Below, in pieces: positions 25,025-39,900 of a DNA stretch of 64,000 nt. The translations under genes were made by a program, and so were the position numbers. The notes below the pieces were generated by a model that worked only from the letters and a program-made list of their open reading frames with translations, did not search any database and was not told where the DNA came from. Origin of the DNA: Brugia malayi (Eukaryota > Nematoda > Chromadorea > Rhabditida > Onchocercidae); the NCBI RefSeq assembly GCF_000002995.4, contig NW_025062478.1:7850001-7914000 (forward strand). Direction: 5' to 3'. Numbering within the stretch: position 1 is the stretch's first letter; each line of letters starts with the position of its first letter.

Positions 25025-26857
25025 CAAATCCCTTCAAAATGAAAAATGAAGCCATAACATATTCTAGGCCATTTCCTAGTGGACCAACTCATCCTGTTCG
25101 CTATATCAGCATTTCGTTTACACATGAGCTCAAAATTTGTGTATGAAACGAGATGTTTTCGTTTCGCTTCGAGTATTTTACACGACAAACCACCCAGTGA
25201 CATGCAGACTATGGTCGGTCCCTCTTTGTTGTTGGCGATGTGCTTTTATGAAGGGACATGTGACAACTTACGTTCAAATGTCAGGTTTGACTGACTGCTT
25301 TAGACGTGAGCATGCTGATGTCTTTATTGAAGGTATTTACTGTAGACAGTTGCTTGAGAACTAGGATTCCCTTGAATATTTTTAAATTATCTTCTATTCT
25401 TTCGGGACAATCACAACTTAATAAATCCGTACTGTCCCAAAGATAACTTTCTTACCTATTCTAACATTCCCCAAATCAGTACCATGCTCTTCCCTTATGC
25501 TGAATTCAATGTGAACAATAAAATTAACGATATCCTATAATCTTCACCCAAGCACTTCATATTTTGCACGAATCAATTTGCCTCTGTCCTACATTTATAA
25601 ATAGAAATATTTCCAGTTCTAAAATTTAGTAACTCGCAATGTCCAAACATATGAATAGATTCTACAACAGAACACAACACTCATTCAAGAAATAATTTTA
25701 TTCCTTATTTACCAAACAATTCCTTCCTCTCTTCTAAAGCTAAAATATGAACAACATGAGTACAATGAAGAGACATTTTCAAAGAAAAAAGTAGTACACA
25801 ATGGAATAATGAGATTCTTTCCTGCATCCATCAAAATACATGATGAAGATAAAAGACTTATGAAATGCCAGATATATGACAAAATCCTGTTACTACATTC
25901 ACGCTAAAATTCCATTTTTTTTAGACAAAAATTCGTTGTATTTGAAAATCTAGCAAGTGGAACAACTCAACAACCAGCAAACTTTAGCATAGAGTTCAGT
26001 GATATGAAGTCTTAGCTTGGCTTAGCCATTCGCTTACACATAATAAATTTAAAAAAACAATCAAATTTCATGATTCAGATGTTGACCGTTGTTACTGTCA
26101 TAACCTAATGTCACTGTATCAGCAGTTGAGATTTCCTCTATTATTTTAAAGTAAATATGCAACAATACATTTAAAGTTAATTGAAAAACAATATGCAACA
26201 ATACATTTAGAGTGTTCTTTTTCTTGAATAAAATGTCCACAAAGTTAATACAGTAATTGCTGCCAAAATATACAGAAAATATAATGGACCAAAAATTTTT
26301 TGAAACAAAAGAAAAATGACAAGAATTCTCGTTTTAAATATCATAAAAATATTACAACTTCAGGAGCGAAATTTTGCTATAAATTATCTTATTAATATAA
26401 TTCTTCAAAGTGAATGATTTTAATTTACAGTTTTAAAGCTGCTTTCTCCATGCTGCTTATGAATTTCGGAGTTAGTGAATTTAAGAACAATTTTTAAGTT
26501 CAGTTATCTAATTTCGCATGGACTTTTTTAAAGCTTATTGAACAGTTACCATTTTTATATTAAAACGACAATCCTAAAACAATTGCAAAACGCAATCCTT
26601 GAGCAAAAACAAATGAAATCTAAATCATTACAATCTAATTAAACCTAACTAAAAATTAATGGAATGTTTGACGAGATTTGTGACAAAATAATCAGCAACA
26701 TCATAACTACCTTTGTCGTCATGAAAAGACAAAAATTCTAGACTGATATGATTTCTAAGGCAGAAGTTCGGTTATTTTTTTCTTAAAGATAGCTCTCCCG
26801 CGTTTTCCAAAATGTATATATTTTCTGCCACAATGGAACAATATTATCCGGGTCATA
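25025..26857. other. Interval between tsfm and rin-type gene
   Basis: Two overlapping plus-strand ORFs (25079-25294 and 25137-25364) occupy a patch of higher GC just upstream of tsfm. They have no recognisable motif and no splice partners, so I do not call them genes. Lower down, AATATGCAACAATACATTTA occurs twice in tandem (about 26155-26210). The rest, towards 26857, probably includes the 3' untranslated region of the rin-type gene. Confidence 0.45.
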
Positions 26858-27474
26858 TCAGGAAAGAGAAGACACTGCAAATTTAGGCCAAGCTATTTTC
26901 GCTTCATGCCGTTTATAAGCAAATAAATGCGCCTTATGTGCCTGCTTCAACTGATGGCGAATTAAATCAGGACATTCATTTGCCAAAAGACATGTTTCGT
27001 AACCATCAACTAGCAGATATCTGAAATAAAACATTTCAACCAGAAAAGTACTGATCGCTGAGCTTACAATCAAACATTGCACAGAGTACCAAGATCCTAA
27101 CAAGTTTCAAGATATCTCAAAGAAGTTCCATAGGAAATACACTTTTTGAAATCTATCTTCAATCTTCAGTCGAGCAGAAGGAAAGATTTTTGTAATACAT
27201 AATACCTTATTTATAAATACAATTACTCTAGTAAAAAATAATCAAAAGAAATAAAAAGAACATACAGTCCATGATCTTCAGGATTTGTAATGCCAAATTG
27301 ATGTGCAAGAACGCGACATAGCTTTCCAGCTGTCATTTGTGGTACACCAGGAAATGTGTGGTATCTGATAGAACCATCCAGTTCATCCGGCACGGCTACC
27401 TTTACAAAAGCATCTGACGATGATGAAAGCACTGGACTAACACTGCCTAGTGAAGAACAGTATGATCCATCTTC
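26858..27474 (-). other. Ras-association domain exons of the rin-type gene
   Basis: Two exons encode FVKVAVPDELDGSIRYHTF, then TAGKLCRVLAHQFGI, DHGLYLLVDGYET and the end of the protein. Order and composition match the C-terminal RA (ubiquitin-like) domain of RIN proteins, which contacts GTP-bound Ras. It ends with a TGA at 26858-26860. Confidence 0.8.
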
Positions 27475-30400
27475 CTAAACAAAAAAGGAATCATTAAAGA
27501 CAGCAAATTAGATGTCATAGATTCTTTTACGCAGCATTACTTGCTTTCCAGTGACGAAGGAATAACACTAATATCTTGATGAATCACTACTTAAATACGA
27601 GATGATTATACAATGAATTAATCAAAGATAAAACGGCCAATCAAGAACGGAGTAGAGACTTCACTGCTTGTTAATACTTTTACGGGAAGTTTAATGACAA
27701 AAAATAGTGTATTAAGAAGTAATGGAGATGTCCGAAATTTTATCAAATAATTTCTAGACTATTCAAACATTTTGGAGAGCCAATAATCCGCAAGATGCAA
27801 GGCCTTTTAAAAAGTTTAAATCGAAGCAGAGAAAAGAATTAAGGTACCGTTATTGAAGAATCATCCACTTGACCTAACTTTCGAATGCTTTCAGTATTTT
27901 TCAATACATCAATGGCGGAAAAAAGAGTAATGAGGTAGTAACTGGAATCACCAGTAGTCAGCAATTGTTTTGGGAGCAGCTCCCACATATACCACGCTTC
28001 AACTTCACAACCGACCGTAGATGTACGTGCTAACAGATACACTAACCATCGCACCAATTCTAAATTTAATTTGTTTTACAGTTTAAGTGACTTTTAATCA
28101 AACTTTCGAATTTTATCTAACAACTGAATGCTAACTTATAAATACAATCAACTATTTTTATTAGTACTAACCATCAGCAGGAGGTAAGACTTTAATCTTG
28201 CTGCTTTCAATACTAATCGGGTCGTAATTTTCCATATCACCACCGCTTGGATTGTCGCACGACTGCTGCCTGCCAATTGCCAAAAATATCACTCGCAGTA
28301 AGTTTTCTAGTTTCTTCAGCGGTGAATAATGATGTTGCATTTTTCGCAAGCAAATTTTAATTGTTTCCATTTTCTGAGTTGTAGGAGGTATGAACTAAAA
28401 TCATTACAGTCAAGATGCCACATAGTCAAAAACGAGTTTATTCCAGTAATCCCAAATTCAGATTCCTTTTTAGCAGAATCTACTCTAACAACATTAATTC
28501 AACATCATACAGAAGAAACGTACTTTACAACGGACTCCAAAGCCTAACTGCTCTGGCGACAAAGTTCGGACATAGGTAAGATTTTCAGAAAGTGCTTGAA
28601 GCCAACCATTTTTTGAATATTCGCGTATCATCAAGTGATAAAGATGCGGTTTTACAGGGCCTAAATTTTATCGTTTTAACCAACTTTTTTCAAAAATAAA
28701 AAAAGCTTTTTCAGAATCTTGCCTTTTAATTTCATTTTAGTAGAAAAAAATTTTTTTCAGGTCCCGTGTAAGTAAATCAGGAACTATATAGTAAAAAATT
28801 ACACTGCTAAACTAAAAATACATTACGTTAAAGAAAAACTTGCAAAGGACAATTTTGTGCAAAATGGCTTCTAAAATTGCATCAATATTCAAAAACTCGT
28901 TAGCATTCAATCGCGCGCGTTCTTTTTCGATTAAATCATGAAGTTCGCCTTCTCCATGCTTCACCAGATAATTCTTTAAACCATTTAAAAACTGTCGCAC
29001 ATTTCGAATTACCACCTAAAACGGTGTTCCAAAACAACTCCCTTTCATATTTTTTAAGATAAGAATCCATTTGAATTCTCTAAATGATCTGAAATTTTCG
29101 CAGTAATTTTTAAAGTGCACTTCTGAATAATACTAATTAAAATCTAGACATGGTTTCCATTTGTCACCAACATTTGTTTACCTAAAACTGGCCTAAACCC
29201 AAAAATTATTTGGTCATTACTGCTAACTTAGAAAAGGGCGAAAAAATACTTGTGGATCGCACTCTTCTGCTTCAAATGTACATTCAATAAAGCGTCGCAG
29301 AGTAGCGCCGAACACTGTGTTTTCCTCCTGTGATAGCCTGTAACGACAAGTTATAGTTATGAGTCAAAATAAGGATATAATTTCCGATAATTTAACAAAC
29401 AGCATACGAATTGAAAGAAAAAAACCTTTCAACGTATTCCTGAATTTTTGTACCCGGGTCTGTACTCAAACTATTTTTCAACCTTGGAGGTGAAATAATG
29501 GGTGATAGTGCGCGAATGCTTGTTGGTATGTCGTCCAGAGACTCAAGCCACGAATCATCAAGCTTTGAATATCGTGGAAGGATACGCGGCAGCTAAACAT
29601 AAAAACAGCATAGGAGCATAAGAACATAGAAAAGCATAGATATTTCATATACGAGAATAAAACAAAAAAATAGAAAATTATAGTTCAGACATAAAAGTGT
29701 TGTAATTAATCTAGTGATTAGCCAAAAATAGCAAGAAAACGTACTGAATGTGTGTTTGTTGACTTATGACTATCCATGGTAGCTGTTCCGTCAGACATTT
29801 CTCCAGCATTACTTATGTTCATAAATGAATTTGATGCTTCCGGATCTCCGCTACCACTTGTGACTGACTTACTGAAATCAAAGAAACAAATGCGAGAATC
29901 TGAATGAATAATCCGACTAAATTAAATGGAATCGAGTAAATATGAAATAAGTTACAGAAAATTGTAAAGTTAGAAATTCTACCTAAAAAGAAGTAACCAA
30001 CCATATTGTTTCCAGTTGTTGCTGCTTATCCAAATTATCTTCACTTTTCAAATAAGCATTAATGTTTATAATACCATTACGTCGACCATCTGACTCTGCA
30101 TTATTATTTAGGTGATGATTATCGAACCTCCGAATCACTACACCGTAGTCGGCATTATCTTGAATTATCACAGAAAATTTGCAAATGTAAACAAAGATCA
30201 AAAACAATTTAAATGATAGAAGGTTTATCTAAATACCAAGACAAACCAATGTTCGTAAATTCGGAAATATCAATCAGAGACCTTTTAGTTTAATCTGAGA
30301 AATTCTCTTTAACTTAGAATGAATCAAGAGTGTTTCCAAACGGATGAAATAAATAAGTCGTACTTCGACTATCATCTATACTAGTGATAGACTGTAATTT

Positions 30401-33400
30401 TTGAAAACTTCTTTCCTCTTCACCATTATAACTCATTTCCAGAGAACAAATCACCTCATCATCGACTTCTTCAGCAATCGCTCCGCCTAAGCAAAAACAA
30501 AATTATTAATGTCATAATAAGATAAGACAAATTCAAAGTAAACAAGCTAAAAAATATTACTGGCCAATTCATCTATGTTATACTAACCCAGAACTTTGGC
30601 AACGAATAATGAATGATGCGATAGTATAGTTAGTTATGTCAAGCATGTATTCGAAAAGCATAAAAACAAGACTATGGTCGTTGAATTTTTTTCATATTCG
30701 AGCTTCCACCTTTAAAAAATTCCTCAAATATTGGCTACCTTCACAAATTTCAAGCAGAAATTTATAATATAATAAAAATTAACCAAAGACAGTTTGATTC
30801 GTGTCGATGTGCCGTGTAAGAGTGGATGGTTTCTCATCTCCATAATGTGCCAAATCTAACAAATTTTCCCAAACATTAGAATCCCACGGTTCGTTGAAGA
30901 CTGTACCAGCGACACTAACATTATCATCATCTTTTCCATTTTGATCTTGACTTGAAGTCCTCGTTTTCACTACAAAATTGATAAATCTTGGTTGTCACAT
31001 TTAAACAAGAATTTTCTTCCAACTAGAGGCTGATATCTTCATGAAGGAATTCATTTATTCACTGAGTTACAGAACGATATTCAGAGTTCAAACTTTCACA
31101 ATAAGCAGCTAATTTATAACACGAAATTATTATAATTAATTTGGGTTTTCAACATTACAGCTAATGATTTCACGTTAAACTTGTAACACGAATTAGTGCT
31201 ATGTAGTACTTAAAGCATTATCAAAAATTCGGCTATCAAAAAATTTAACCACAAAGCCCAAAGTTTCAATATAATTAAAACCTAACCAATTAAATCTGAT
31301 TTTAATAATGTATCAGCGGATTCGGGTAAATGAGCATATTCAGATGTTAACTTTCCGCAATTATTATCACTATAAATAGATGTGCCGTCGAAATTTTGTC
31401 GTAAATGAACAGAACCTTCAAATGACGACTGAGAATGAAAAACTTTTGATAACGCTGAAAATGTGGTTTTTTAAATTCTTTTTCTTCAAACAAATTTCAT
31501 AATTGCTAAAGAATCTCAACAAATTTAAAATGATTAATAAACTTTCAACAACCTTGATTGCCATTTCCAGTAGTCATTCCACGAAGAGGCAGTTTATTCT
31601 GCAACGAACTTCCAACCACCACCGCAGTTAAACTTTTCTTTAACAAAGGTATTTGTGGAGTTGGTCGGACCTGTAAAAAAAGAATATTGGAGAAGTCCAA
31701 AAATGATTTACTTTTTTGACATAATATTAACTAGCCACTAGCCAATTCACTTTTCCCCACTATAGTAAGAAGTAAAGAGATAAAAAATTGTTTTTGCTTT
31801 GTTTTTAAAATGGAAAAGATTCAACGGAAGGAATGAATGAGTGAATAGCAGAATGACTGTGTAATTGAAATGAAAAAAGGAATAACTATATAATTATTGA
31901 AATGGATGAACTGAACATGAAGCTACCAAGTAGAAATGTACTTTTCATTGATGAAAAAACTATTGCAATAATTATTTTCATTGATGAAAAAACTACAATA
32001 ATTATATTACGCCATTTATCAATATTCCTGGAAACGGTATCAACAACAATGTAGATAGTAGCAAAACTATTACTACTGTACCGCAAATATCGGGTAGGAG
32101 GGAATGATAAACAAATAAGAAAACATAGAAGGTATACTTCACGGTACGAAATATATTACATCTTATCAGGGAAAGAACATAAGAAAATAAAAAAAGATTC
32201 CTATATGGCGCGTGATCTATTCTACCAGAAATTGGATACATCTGAAAAAATATGGAGTTCGAATGAATGATTTCTCTGCTACAATATGTGTTACGTATTA
32301 TGTAAGTAAAGCCAAACCTTTGCAATTTTTTGACGACTTTTCAATTCACTATTCACAGCTGACCAAACAGCCGTTTGTTCTTTAGCAAAATTACTTCCAG
32401 TACAAGTAAAACGCTCATTAGTTGTGTTGCCAATAGATGGTGAAGAAACATTGTAAACAAAGGAAGACCCTGAAAATATTCTTGAAGGTTTCCGGTTTCC
32501 GAATGAAATTCAGTAAAAAAAAAAAATGGATAATTCAGTGTGAAAATTAGACAGAGAAAGAGAATAAGTACTAATCTACTCCCAATACTAAGCCTTCCGA
32601 AAATAATTGGCACATTTAATTAAAAGTATTATAAAATTCAAAGACTCATAACAGTAAATCATGATTGCGAAGCATTTTGTACTTTTTTTGCTGGCTTTGC
32701 CAGTCAATTAGAATTAAGATATTCTGTGATTCTCAAAACTAATAAGAATGAATTTGCTTTGAGCTATTTCAGTTGAAAAGCTTATCTCACAGATGAATAC
32801 ATATATGGTATGTATATATTTATATCACCTCCCTCGTCTCCGAACAGATATTAATTATTTCATTAATATTAATTGTATCCTCTGGAAAAGAATCAGAGAA
32901 TAATATTGAAGAAACGCATGACTCACTCTTAATCATGTCTATCTATTAGTATTTCCTGATTCAAGAAAAGAAAGGATAAAACACGTATTGCTGTTGTTAT
33001 GATTTGTGATTAATTTCTTTATATGGAATGCTAATAAGTCACAAATTCGTATGCAAAGGAATAGTGTGACTGGCAAATCGTAGAAATAGCAAAGGATATT
33101 GAAGAATAGAAGAGGAAACAACTTATACACAACTAACATTTACCTCGTTTAGCAACGGACGGACTCCATGTATTAGTCTGAATAGAAGTCGATGATAATG
33201 AATCAGTGTTGCTACTAGTAGGTGCAAAAACTCGTTCTCTGGAGTGTCTCTCGCTGTGAAACCTGAAATTCATGAAAAAATTTTATAACTGAACTAACAA
33301 GCGCAATATAATTTATTGCTTTAAGAAACAATAATCGAAACACTTAAGCACTACTAAATAAATCCTATCAAAAAATTTGCATAATTCAAAGAAATTGAAT

Positions 33401-36400
33401 TTTCCAAAAATGAAAAAATGAAAGAATATTAGAAATCTCATGATAAACTAAAAGACAAATTGACAATGAAAATGAGTATTTTCAGAAAAGACAACTGCAG
33501 AAAGCAAAGGCAATTACGAGTCAAAACTTGATAGCTATGGGACTATCAGAGTGAACATTCAGAAAACAGGAAATAAATTATTAATCCATTCCTAAATATA
33601 ACAAGTTCAACATACTTTAAAGCAATAAAAAACTATATGCTTGAACCAAGAAATATTATACATGCTAATCGAGAATCTAAGAAGTTCCAAGAATACAAAT
33701 TAAAGTCTGTCAGATATCTTACCCAGGAATACAGGAGAGATAATTTCCAATTAATTGTTAGCTTAAGTTTTTTTTCTAATGATAAGACTACTCTTAATTT
33801 AATTATTACATAACTTCATTAAAAAATCAATTTCAAAACAAAATTTGAAAGGAAAATCAAATTTCTAAAAAAAGAAAAGTAATAATAATGCATATGCATT
33901 TTAAGCAGAAATGGAGTATTCCAATAAGAACAATCCTGTATTTTTGAATCGCTAAACGACAACAAAAAATCCAGTGCGGTAATTTATAAGATAATTTATT
34001 GGCTTCATAAACTGGAGTTCAGATCAGAGCTTTGTATAAAAACGTAAGTAGACAAAAATTCCATCTTGAAAAAGATGCGAGGAACTAAGCAGAACTTGGA
34101 GTGGAAAACCAAAACTAATATTGTCTGCGCGCGATGACAACAATAATTCGGAAGGAGGGAACAGCCTTGAAAAGCCAAATGAGTTCGAATGAAATGTGAA
34201 CGAACTCAGAAAACCAAAACTACCTCCTACCGTTATTGCATCAACTACTCCTGGGTTAAAAAGAATAATTTCTTTAACCTCAAAACATGTACTTCGTGCT
34301 GGAGTAACAATTCTTCTCTGCGATCAAACACTCGAATTTCATTTCGTAATGGACACCACTCAATTGCGCCTGTATTTTAACTTTTTATGATCAGAACGAG
34401 AAAGCAATCTAATAAGCTGGGAATATATAATCATTCAGAAGGCAAAACAGAACCCTCTTTTGAATTACTGCAGAAAAAAAAACGAAGTATCACCATCAAT
34501 AACATAAATAAATTTGCTCTTGACAACACAGAAATACCTAGCAGTTGAAACATTTATGATAAGAAAACGGAAAAGTAGACAGGGAAAGAGTAAACGGAAA
34601 AGATGGAAATTGAAATTTAACAGTGAAAAGGACAAAACCCTTCAGTGAATTAGAAAACATTCATCTCAAATCAACATAACCAAATTGACAAGAAGGAAAA
34701 CATTAGTGTAGTAAAAACGCTGTCTCATTACTAAATCTCTATATTGGTAAATATTTTGTTCTGATCAGTCCGACCGCAAGTAGAAAAACAGAAAGTTGTA
34801 ATTGGGTCAAAGAAAAATCCACTCAGAATAGCGAGACATGTATGAAAAACAACTAGAGGCAAATGAAAAACAAAGTAGAAAAAAGCTATGTACTAAATGG
34901 TTTCAGCGACAAACAATACTTTTTTTATAATTTAAGAAAAGCCAATATTGCAATTTAATGCTTGAATAATTTGGTATCAAAAAAAGTACAAATAGTTAGT
35001 TTATTCGATTTTTCAATTTTGCCGAAAAATAACACAAATCTACCGCTTTTTACAGTTAGATTCACCACAATATTCTATAGTAAATGCCCTTTTTGTTACA
35101 CAAATTATATACGATCTCCATGATCATACACCAAATATACAAAACTAAAAAAAAACACGCTCAACTATCTATTAACGCCGTCTCTGCCATAAGGAATGTG
35201 GAATTGTTTAGAAAATATTGTTGAGAAAATTATTAATTGTTAAATGACAAGACATAAGTTATCCAGAAAACCTTAGTAAAAACACTAAAATCTAACTAAA
35301 AACAAAATATTTATTTCCAATCTATGCAGGCTTCCAATGCGAAACTTAGTAATAAAGAGATAAATTGTATCTGTGTTACAAAACCGACAGGAAGATCAAC
35401 GAAGACACTGAAGTTCTGAGTTTCATTTTAAGAATTCATTGCGTCTTCTAAAGAAAACTATTTAAATCATAATAATTGCGATAAAAATAAAACTGCAATA
35501 TCTTTTTTGAAATGTTTTAATTAAAAATTTTTAATGAAAGGGACAGTATAAACCCAATGTTTGAAACTATTACAGAAACAACAAACATTATTCCAAATTA
35601 CGAATGTACTAGTGTTTGTGTGCCGCTTACCGATCCACTTGTTTGGTTCGCATGTGTATAATTTTCATTTTCATGCAGAAATGAACTTGTAAGATCAGGA
35701 ACCGAACTATTACCATGGAAATCAAAATATCAAGGAAACTACTTCCATTAAAATTAAAATCATTCAAACAAGCATATTGAAGTGAGGAAAATTGAACAGT
35801 TGCAATAAAAATAATAAATATCGAGAGAATTCTCTCTTTATTAAGCACTGATTTTATAACTACAGTGACTAACAGTAATATTGCTAGCATCATGAGAATG
35901 CAGTAGAAATATCTACTTTTATTACACAGTGAAACTTAGTGATAATATTCAATCAAGAAAAATGAATTTCGATTCTTTTTTACTTCCTTAAAATTTTTAA
36001 AAGTTAATAACAAATGTCGAACGCTTTTGAATTAAACAAAACGGTTTGACAATGGTACTGAACAAAAAATTTTATCAAGGAAGTAAATATATAACGAGTT
36101 AGATGAGAGAACGAATCTCTAATAGAGTACAAACTGCATGCCAAAGAATCGTGGTAGAACTACACCAGTAGTTTTTATATTTATTGATTTTATAAATAAA
36201 TTCGTTTTTAGCAGAAATAAAAGTAATTTATGTCGAGTTTGATTATTTATTAATTTGTTATAGTTAGGTAAAATGATAATAAAAGTTGGTGAACAAACAA
36301 CCGCACATTTTTTCATGAATTATCAAAATAAATATCATAATTTTACTGTTATAAAGAATACACTAAAGAAACATTTCAAGCATAGAAATTCCAAACTTTT

Positions 36401-36898
36401 TTCATAGCTGTTAAGATTTGCAATATTTTTTGGTACGTGGAAGTGATCGTGCCCTTCAACAATCATCATTTTTTATACTTGACACAAAATTAAGATGGTA
36501 TAAGTCCGAGAAAAGTCAGGCGCGATATAGAATAAAATATGAAATATTCTGAATATAAACAGCCAAAAAAGAAAAATAAAATAAAAAAAACAATAAGGAA
36601 AAAAGAAATGGTACTATTGCCACTTCTATAATTCTGTTTTTTTCTACAATTCTTTCTAATTCTTCTGGTTTCAATTTACGCATAATTATATGAAATGATA
36701 TGAGAGAAGTTTGCAGATTTTTCAGTCAATGAAATTAAGCAGTAAAAAGAAAGATTAAAGATCAGATATATTTCAGAACAATGGTCAAAAAATGAAGTCT
36801 ATGAATGACTCCACAAGTAAGACAGCTTCGAATTGCGACATTGTTTTTTCAAATTAATTTAGACAGAGAAAGACAAAAAAGAACTAGAGATAACTTGG

Positions 36899-36929
<31 letters not shown>

Positions 36930-39900
36930 ATTTCCACAAAGAAATTGAAAATTGAAGAATTCGCCATCTTTATGGACTAGGAAATGGAAGTTTGGAACAA
37001 TCTACCGAGATATTTCAAATTTTCATTCTCATCATTTCGTTTCCTGCTAATCCTCATATAAATACAACAGAAAGAAAGAAGAAACTGCAAAAATCGGAGA
37101 GCTAAAAATACATCGTCACTAATTTAAGAAATGGAGAACACGGTTTCTGCATGAAAGGGAAAAATGAAACGAATATGTTCTCATTCAGGTCATTTATAAA
37201 ATCCAGAAAGATACTCTGAAACAGTCCTTGCAAATTCTTCACATGACCCAAAAATTCTTCACAGTGTGAGGAAATTCAGCTATAAAAATTCGGATTTTTT
37301 AGTGCACAGATCAGCGACTCAGTTTAAAGACTATTTCTCAGAAACAATTCTTACTCATGCAATCTACATTTGGATCAACATACTTCCTTCCTCACTTCAA
37401 ATTTCCATAAAATTCTATGTGGTCAAAATAAGAGAGAAAAATAAAAAAAAAAAAATTAATTATGATAGAAAGCAACAAAGTAGCATTATCATAACGACAA
37501 TAAATAAATTGTGAAATATGCAAATGTATTAAAACTGTCTTCGATTCTTACAATCACACTCTTTCACTGGTTAATCCACAGTTCAACAACGATGAATTAA
37601 TCATTGTTTCTATAGGAGTAGGTTTCTTGAATTCGCAATTGCAGTTTAAGCTTTCATTTTACAAGGCACATAGCATTCTTCCTTGATCCTTTCATCCATA
37701 ACTATCAAGCAGTTACTATAAAATTAGAATTTTTTATAATTAAGTAGAAAGAAGTTGTGACAAATGCAACACGGCCAGGAAAATCGACGAAACATAAATG
37801 ATAGCAAAGTGAGAGAAATACCAAATATGGGAAATAAAAAATAATATATGAAGTCCTTCAAATTGGTTCTAATTCGACAGATCTCAGTAAGTATGCAGAA
37901 ATATGCACGCATAAATATAAACGGGTTCGATTCCAATATGAACACAGTCAATGCCTGTTCAGCGTTGCAGAAATGTCGCCTACACCAGCAGCGATCAACA
38001 AATAACACACAACACATACCGACGCACACCATACATACATACACAGATCCACGAAATATTTATCTTTCAACACTTCGTGGCCAAGGCAACAACAATAATG
38101 ATAATAATAATTCGCACATATAACTGGACTAAGACACAAACCTCGTTTGTTTAGCATAAGTAATACTTTAGCAATATGTCAAGCAAACGAGGATCAACAA
38201 CAACCTATGGCTATGGATGACAACATTGTAAGAGACAGTCCGGACTGAATAAAAAACGAAAAAGAGAGCAGAGACGATAAAGATGGTGAATAATAAAATA
38301 CCTATGTAATTAAGGAGTTCTTTCTTTCTCCTCACACAATCATGATGACGTCAATTATTTTCATATCTAGTGAAACAAACCCATTTCTTTAAAAGTTTAG
38401 CTTTTGGAATGAGGGATGAAAGGAAGGTCTCCATAAAACTAGAGTTAATCTTCACGTCAACGTAACAAATTATAAAATTTGATTAATAATAATTTAAGTT
38501 TCATCAGAGTGTTTAGAAATTTATTTAGAAATTAAAAAAAAAAAAATAATAATATTGCGAATTATTAGTACCAAGCATTATTTTACAAGTCACAGATTCT
38601 GCGGAAATATGCAAGCTATACCGTTTTAATAAGATTTTTGGAACGACTAACTTTCTGGTAAAGATAGGTTCTGCACCGTCGCGGCCGTCATGTCTTATAT
38701 CTTCCTGCTCAGCTTGTTTCGCTAGCTCTTTATGAGTCAATGATGGTTTTTGGAGCAAACTCCCAGTACGCCAATCGTTTGTTGAATTATTTCCATGTAT
38801 ATCTTTGATGTACTGTTTGCGTCGTATTACTGGTGTAACTAATCCTTCATTTATTGTCTAAAATATGTTTGTAAACTAAGCCGTAGTGATCTGTTTGTAA
38901 ACTAGAGAATACAGTCAAAATTAACAACAAATGAAAGCAATAACATCGTCCAAAAGTTTTAGGAACCATAACAATATTATCTATCCATCATTTATAGTTG
39001 GTTAAGCATTTAATAAATTACTGGTACAAATGAGAGTAAAAAACATTATTAATTTTTAAACTGTGCTATATTTATCCTTATAATGCCGTATTATTGTAAA
39101 TGTTTATCCTACAATGGTAGGATAAACAGCACTTATCGGCAGAAGCAGAAACAGTACTTAGTGGAAAAGGATGTTTAGATTAAATAGTCATAACCTGTAA
39201 TTCTCCAGTTCTTGGATTTCGACCAAGCTTGGAAGTTAATGCTTTCGCAGTGGCTAAAACTCCGGTAACACCATTTGTTAATGAAGTATGGGCCAAATCT
39301 GCCAAATCAGGAACCGACAGACGACGCTGCTCAGTTCGAAAACTTTCACTGGAGCGTGTCCTGTTGTCAATAAATTTGTTATTTCACTATGTTTCAAAAC
39401 CTCTGAGAATTTCAGTCTCTGATTAACCTTATTTTCCGAAATAGAACTATTATTCAAATACATTTAAAAAAAAAAGGAACGGAGCAACATCCCCATGACC
39501 CTTTATTTGGATAAGTTAAATGAGATATTAAATCCATTGGAATCTACTCGAAATTATCTTCGAAATATGACCGACAATATACCTTAAAACCACGTTAATA
39601 TTACCAAAATCAGTTTCATTTCTTTCCTTGTAGTGATTTCGCTGAGAGTGTTGTTGATGACCAGATCTGGAGTTTGTTTCAGAAACTGCGACTGTTGCTT
39701 CTTGTCTATAATAAAGATGGATCGCAACGCTGTATTTTTGAGAGCATAAGAAACATTTTTATGAGAAGCATTTTTATGAGATCATAAGAATTAACAAAAA
39801 CACTTAAAGAATATTCCGTCCAACTTCCTTTGAATTGATTTCTTATTTTAAACTGTTTATCTGCAAAGCAATTTCGTCGTAATCAAAATATAAAAACTAT

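Noticed and set aside
25079..25364. Two overlapping plus-strand ORFs upstream of tsfm
   Set aside because: The raised GC is intriguing, but two frames are open at once, there are no splice partners, and no motif is recognised.
37922..37934. GGTTCGATTCC, a tRNA B-box-like match
   Set aside because: The flanking bases do not pair into a T stem or acceptor stem, and no A box lies at the right distance.
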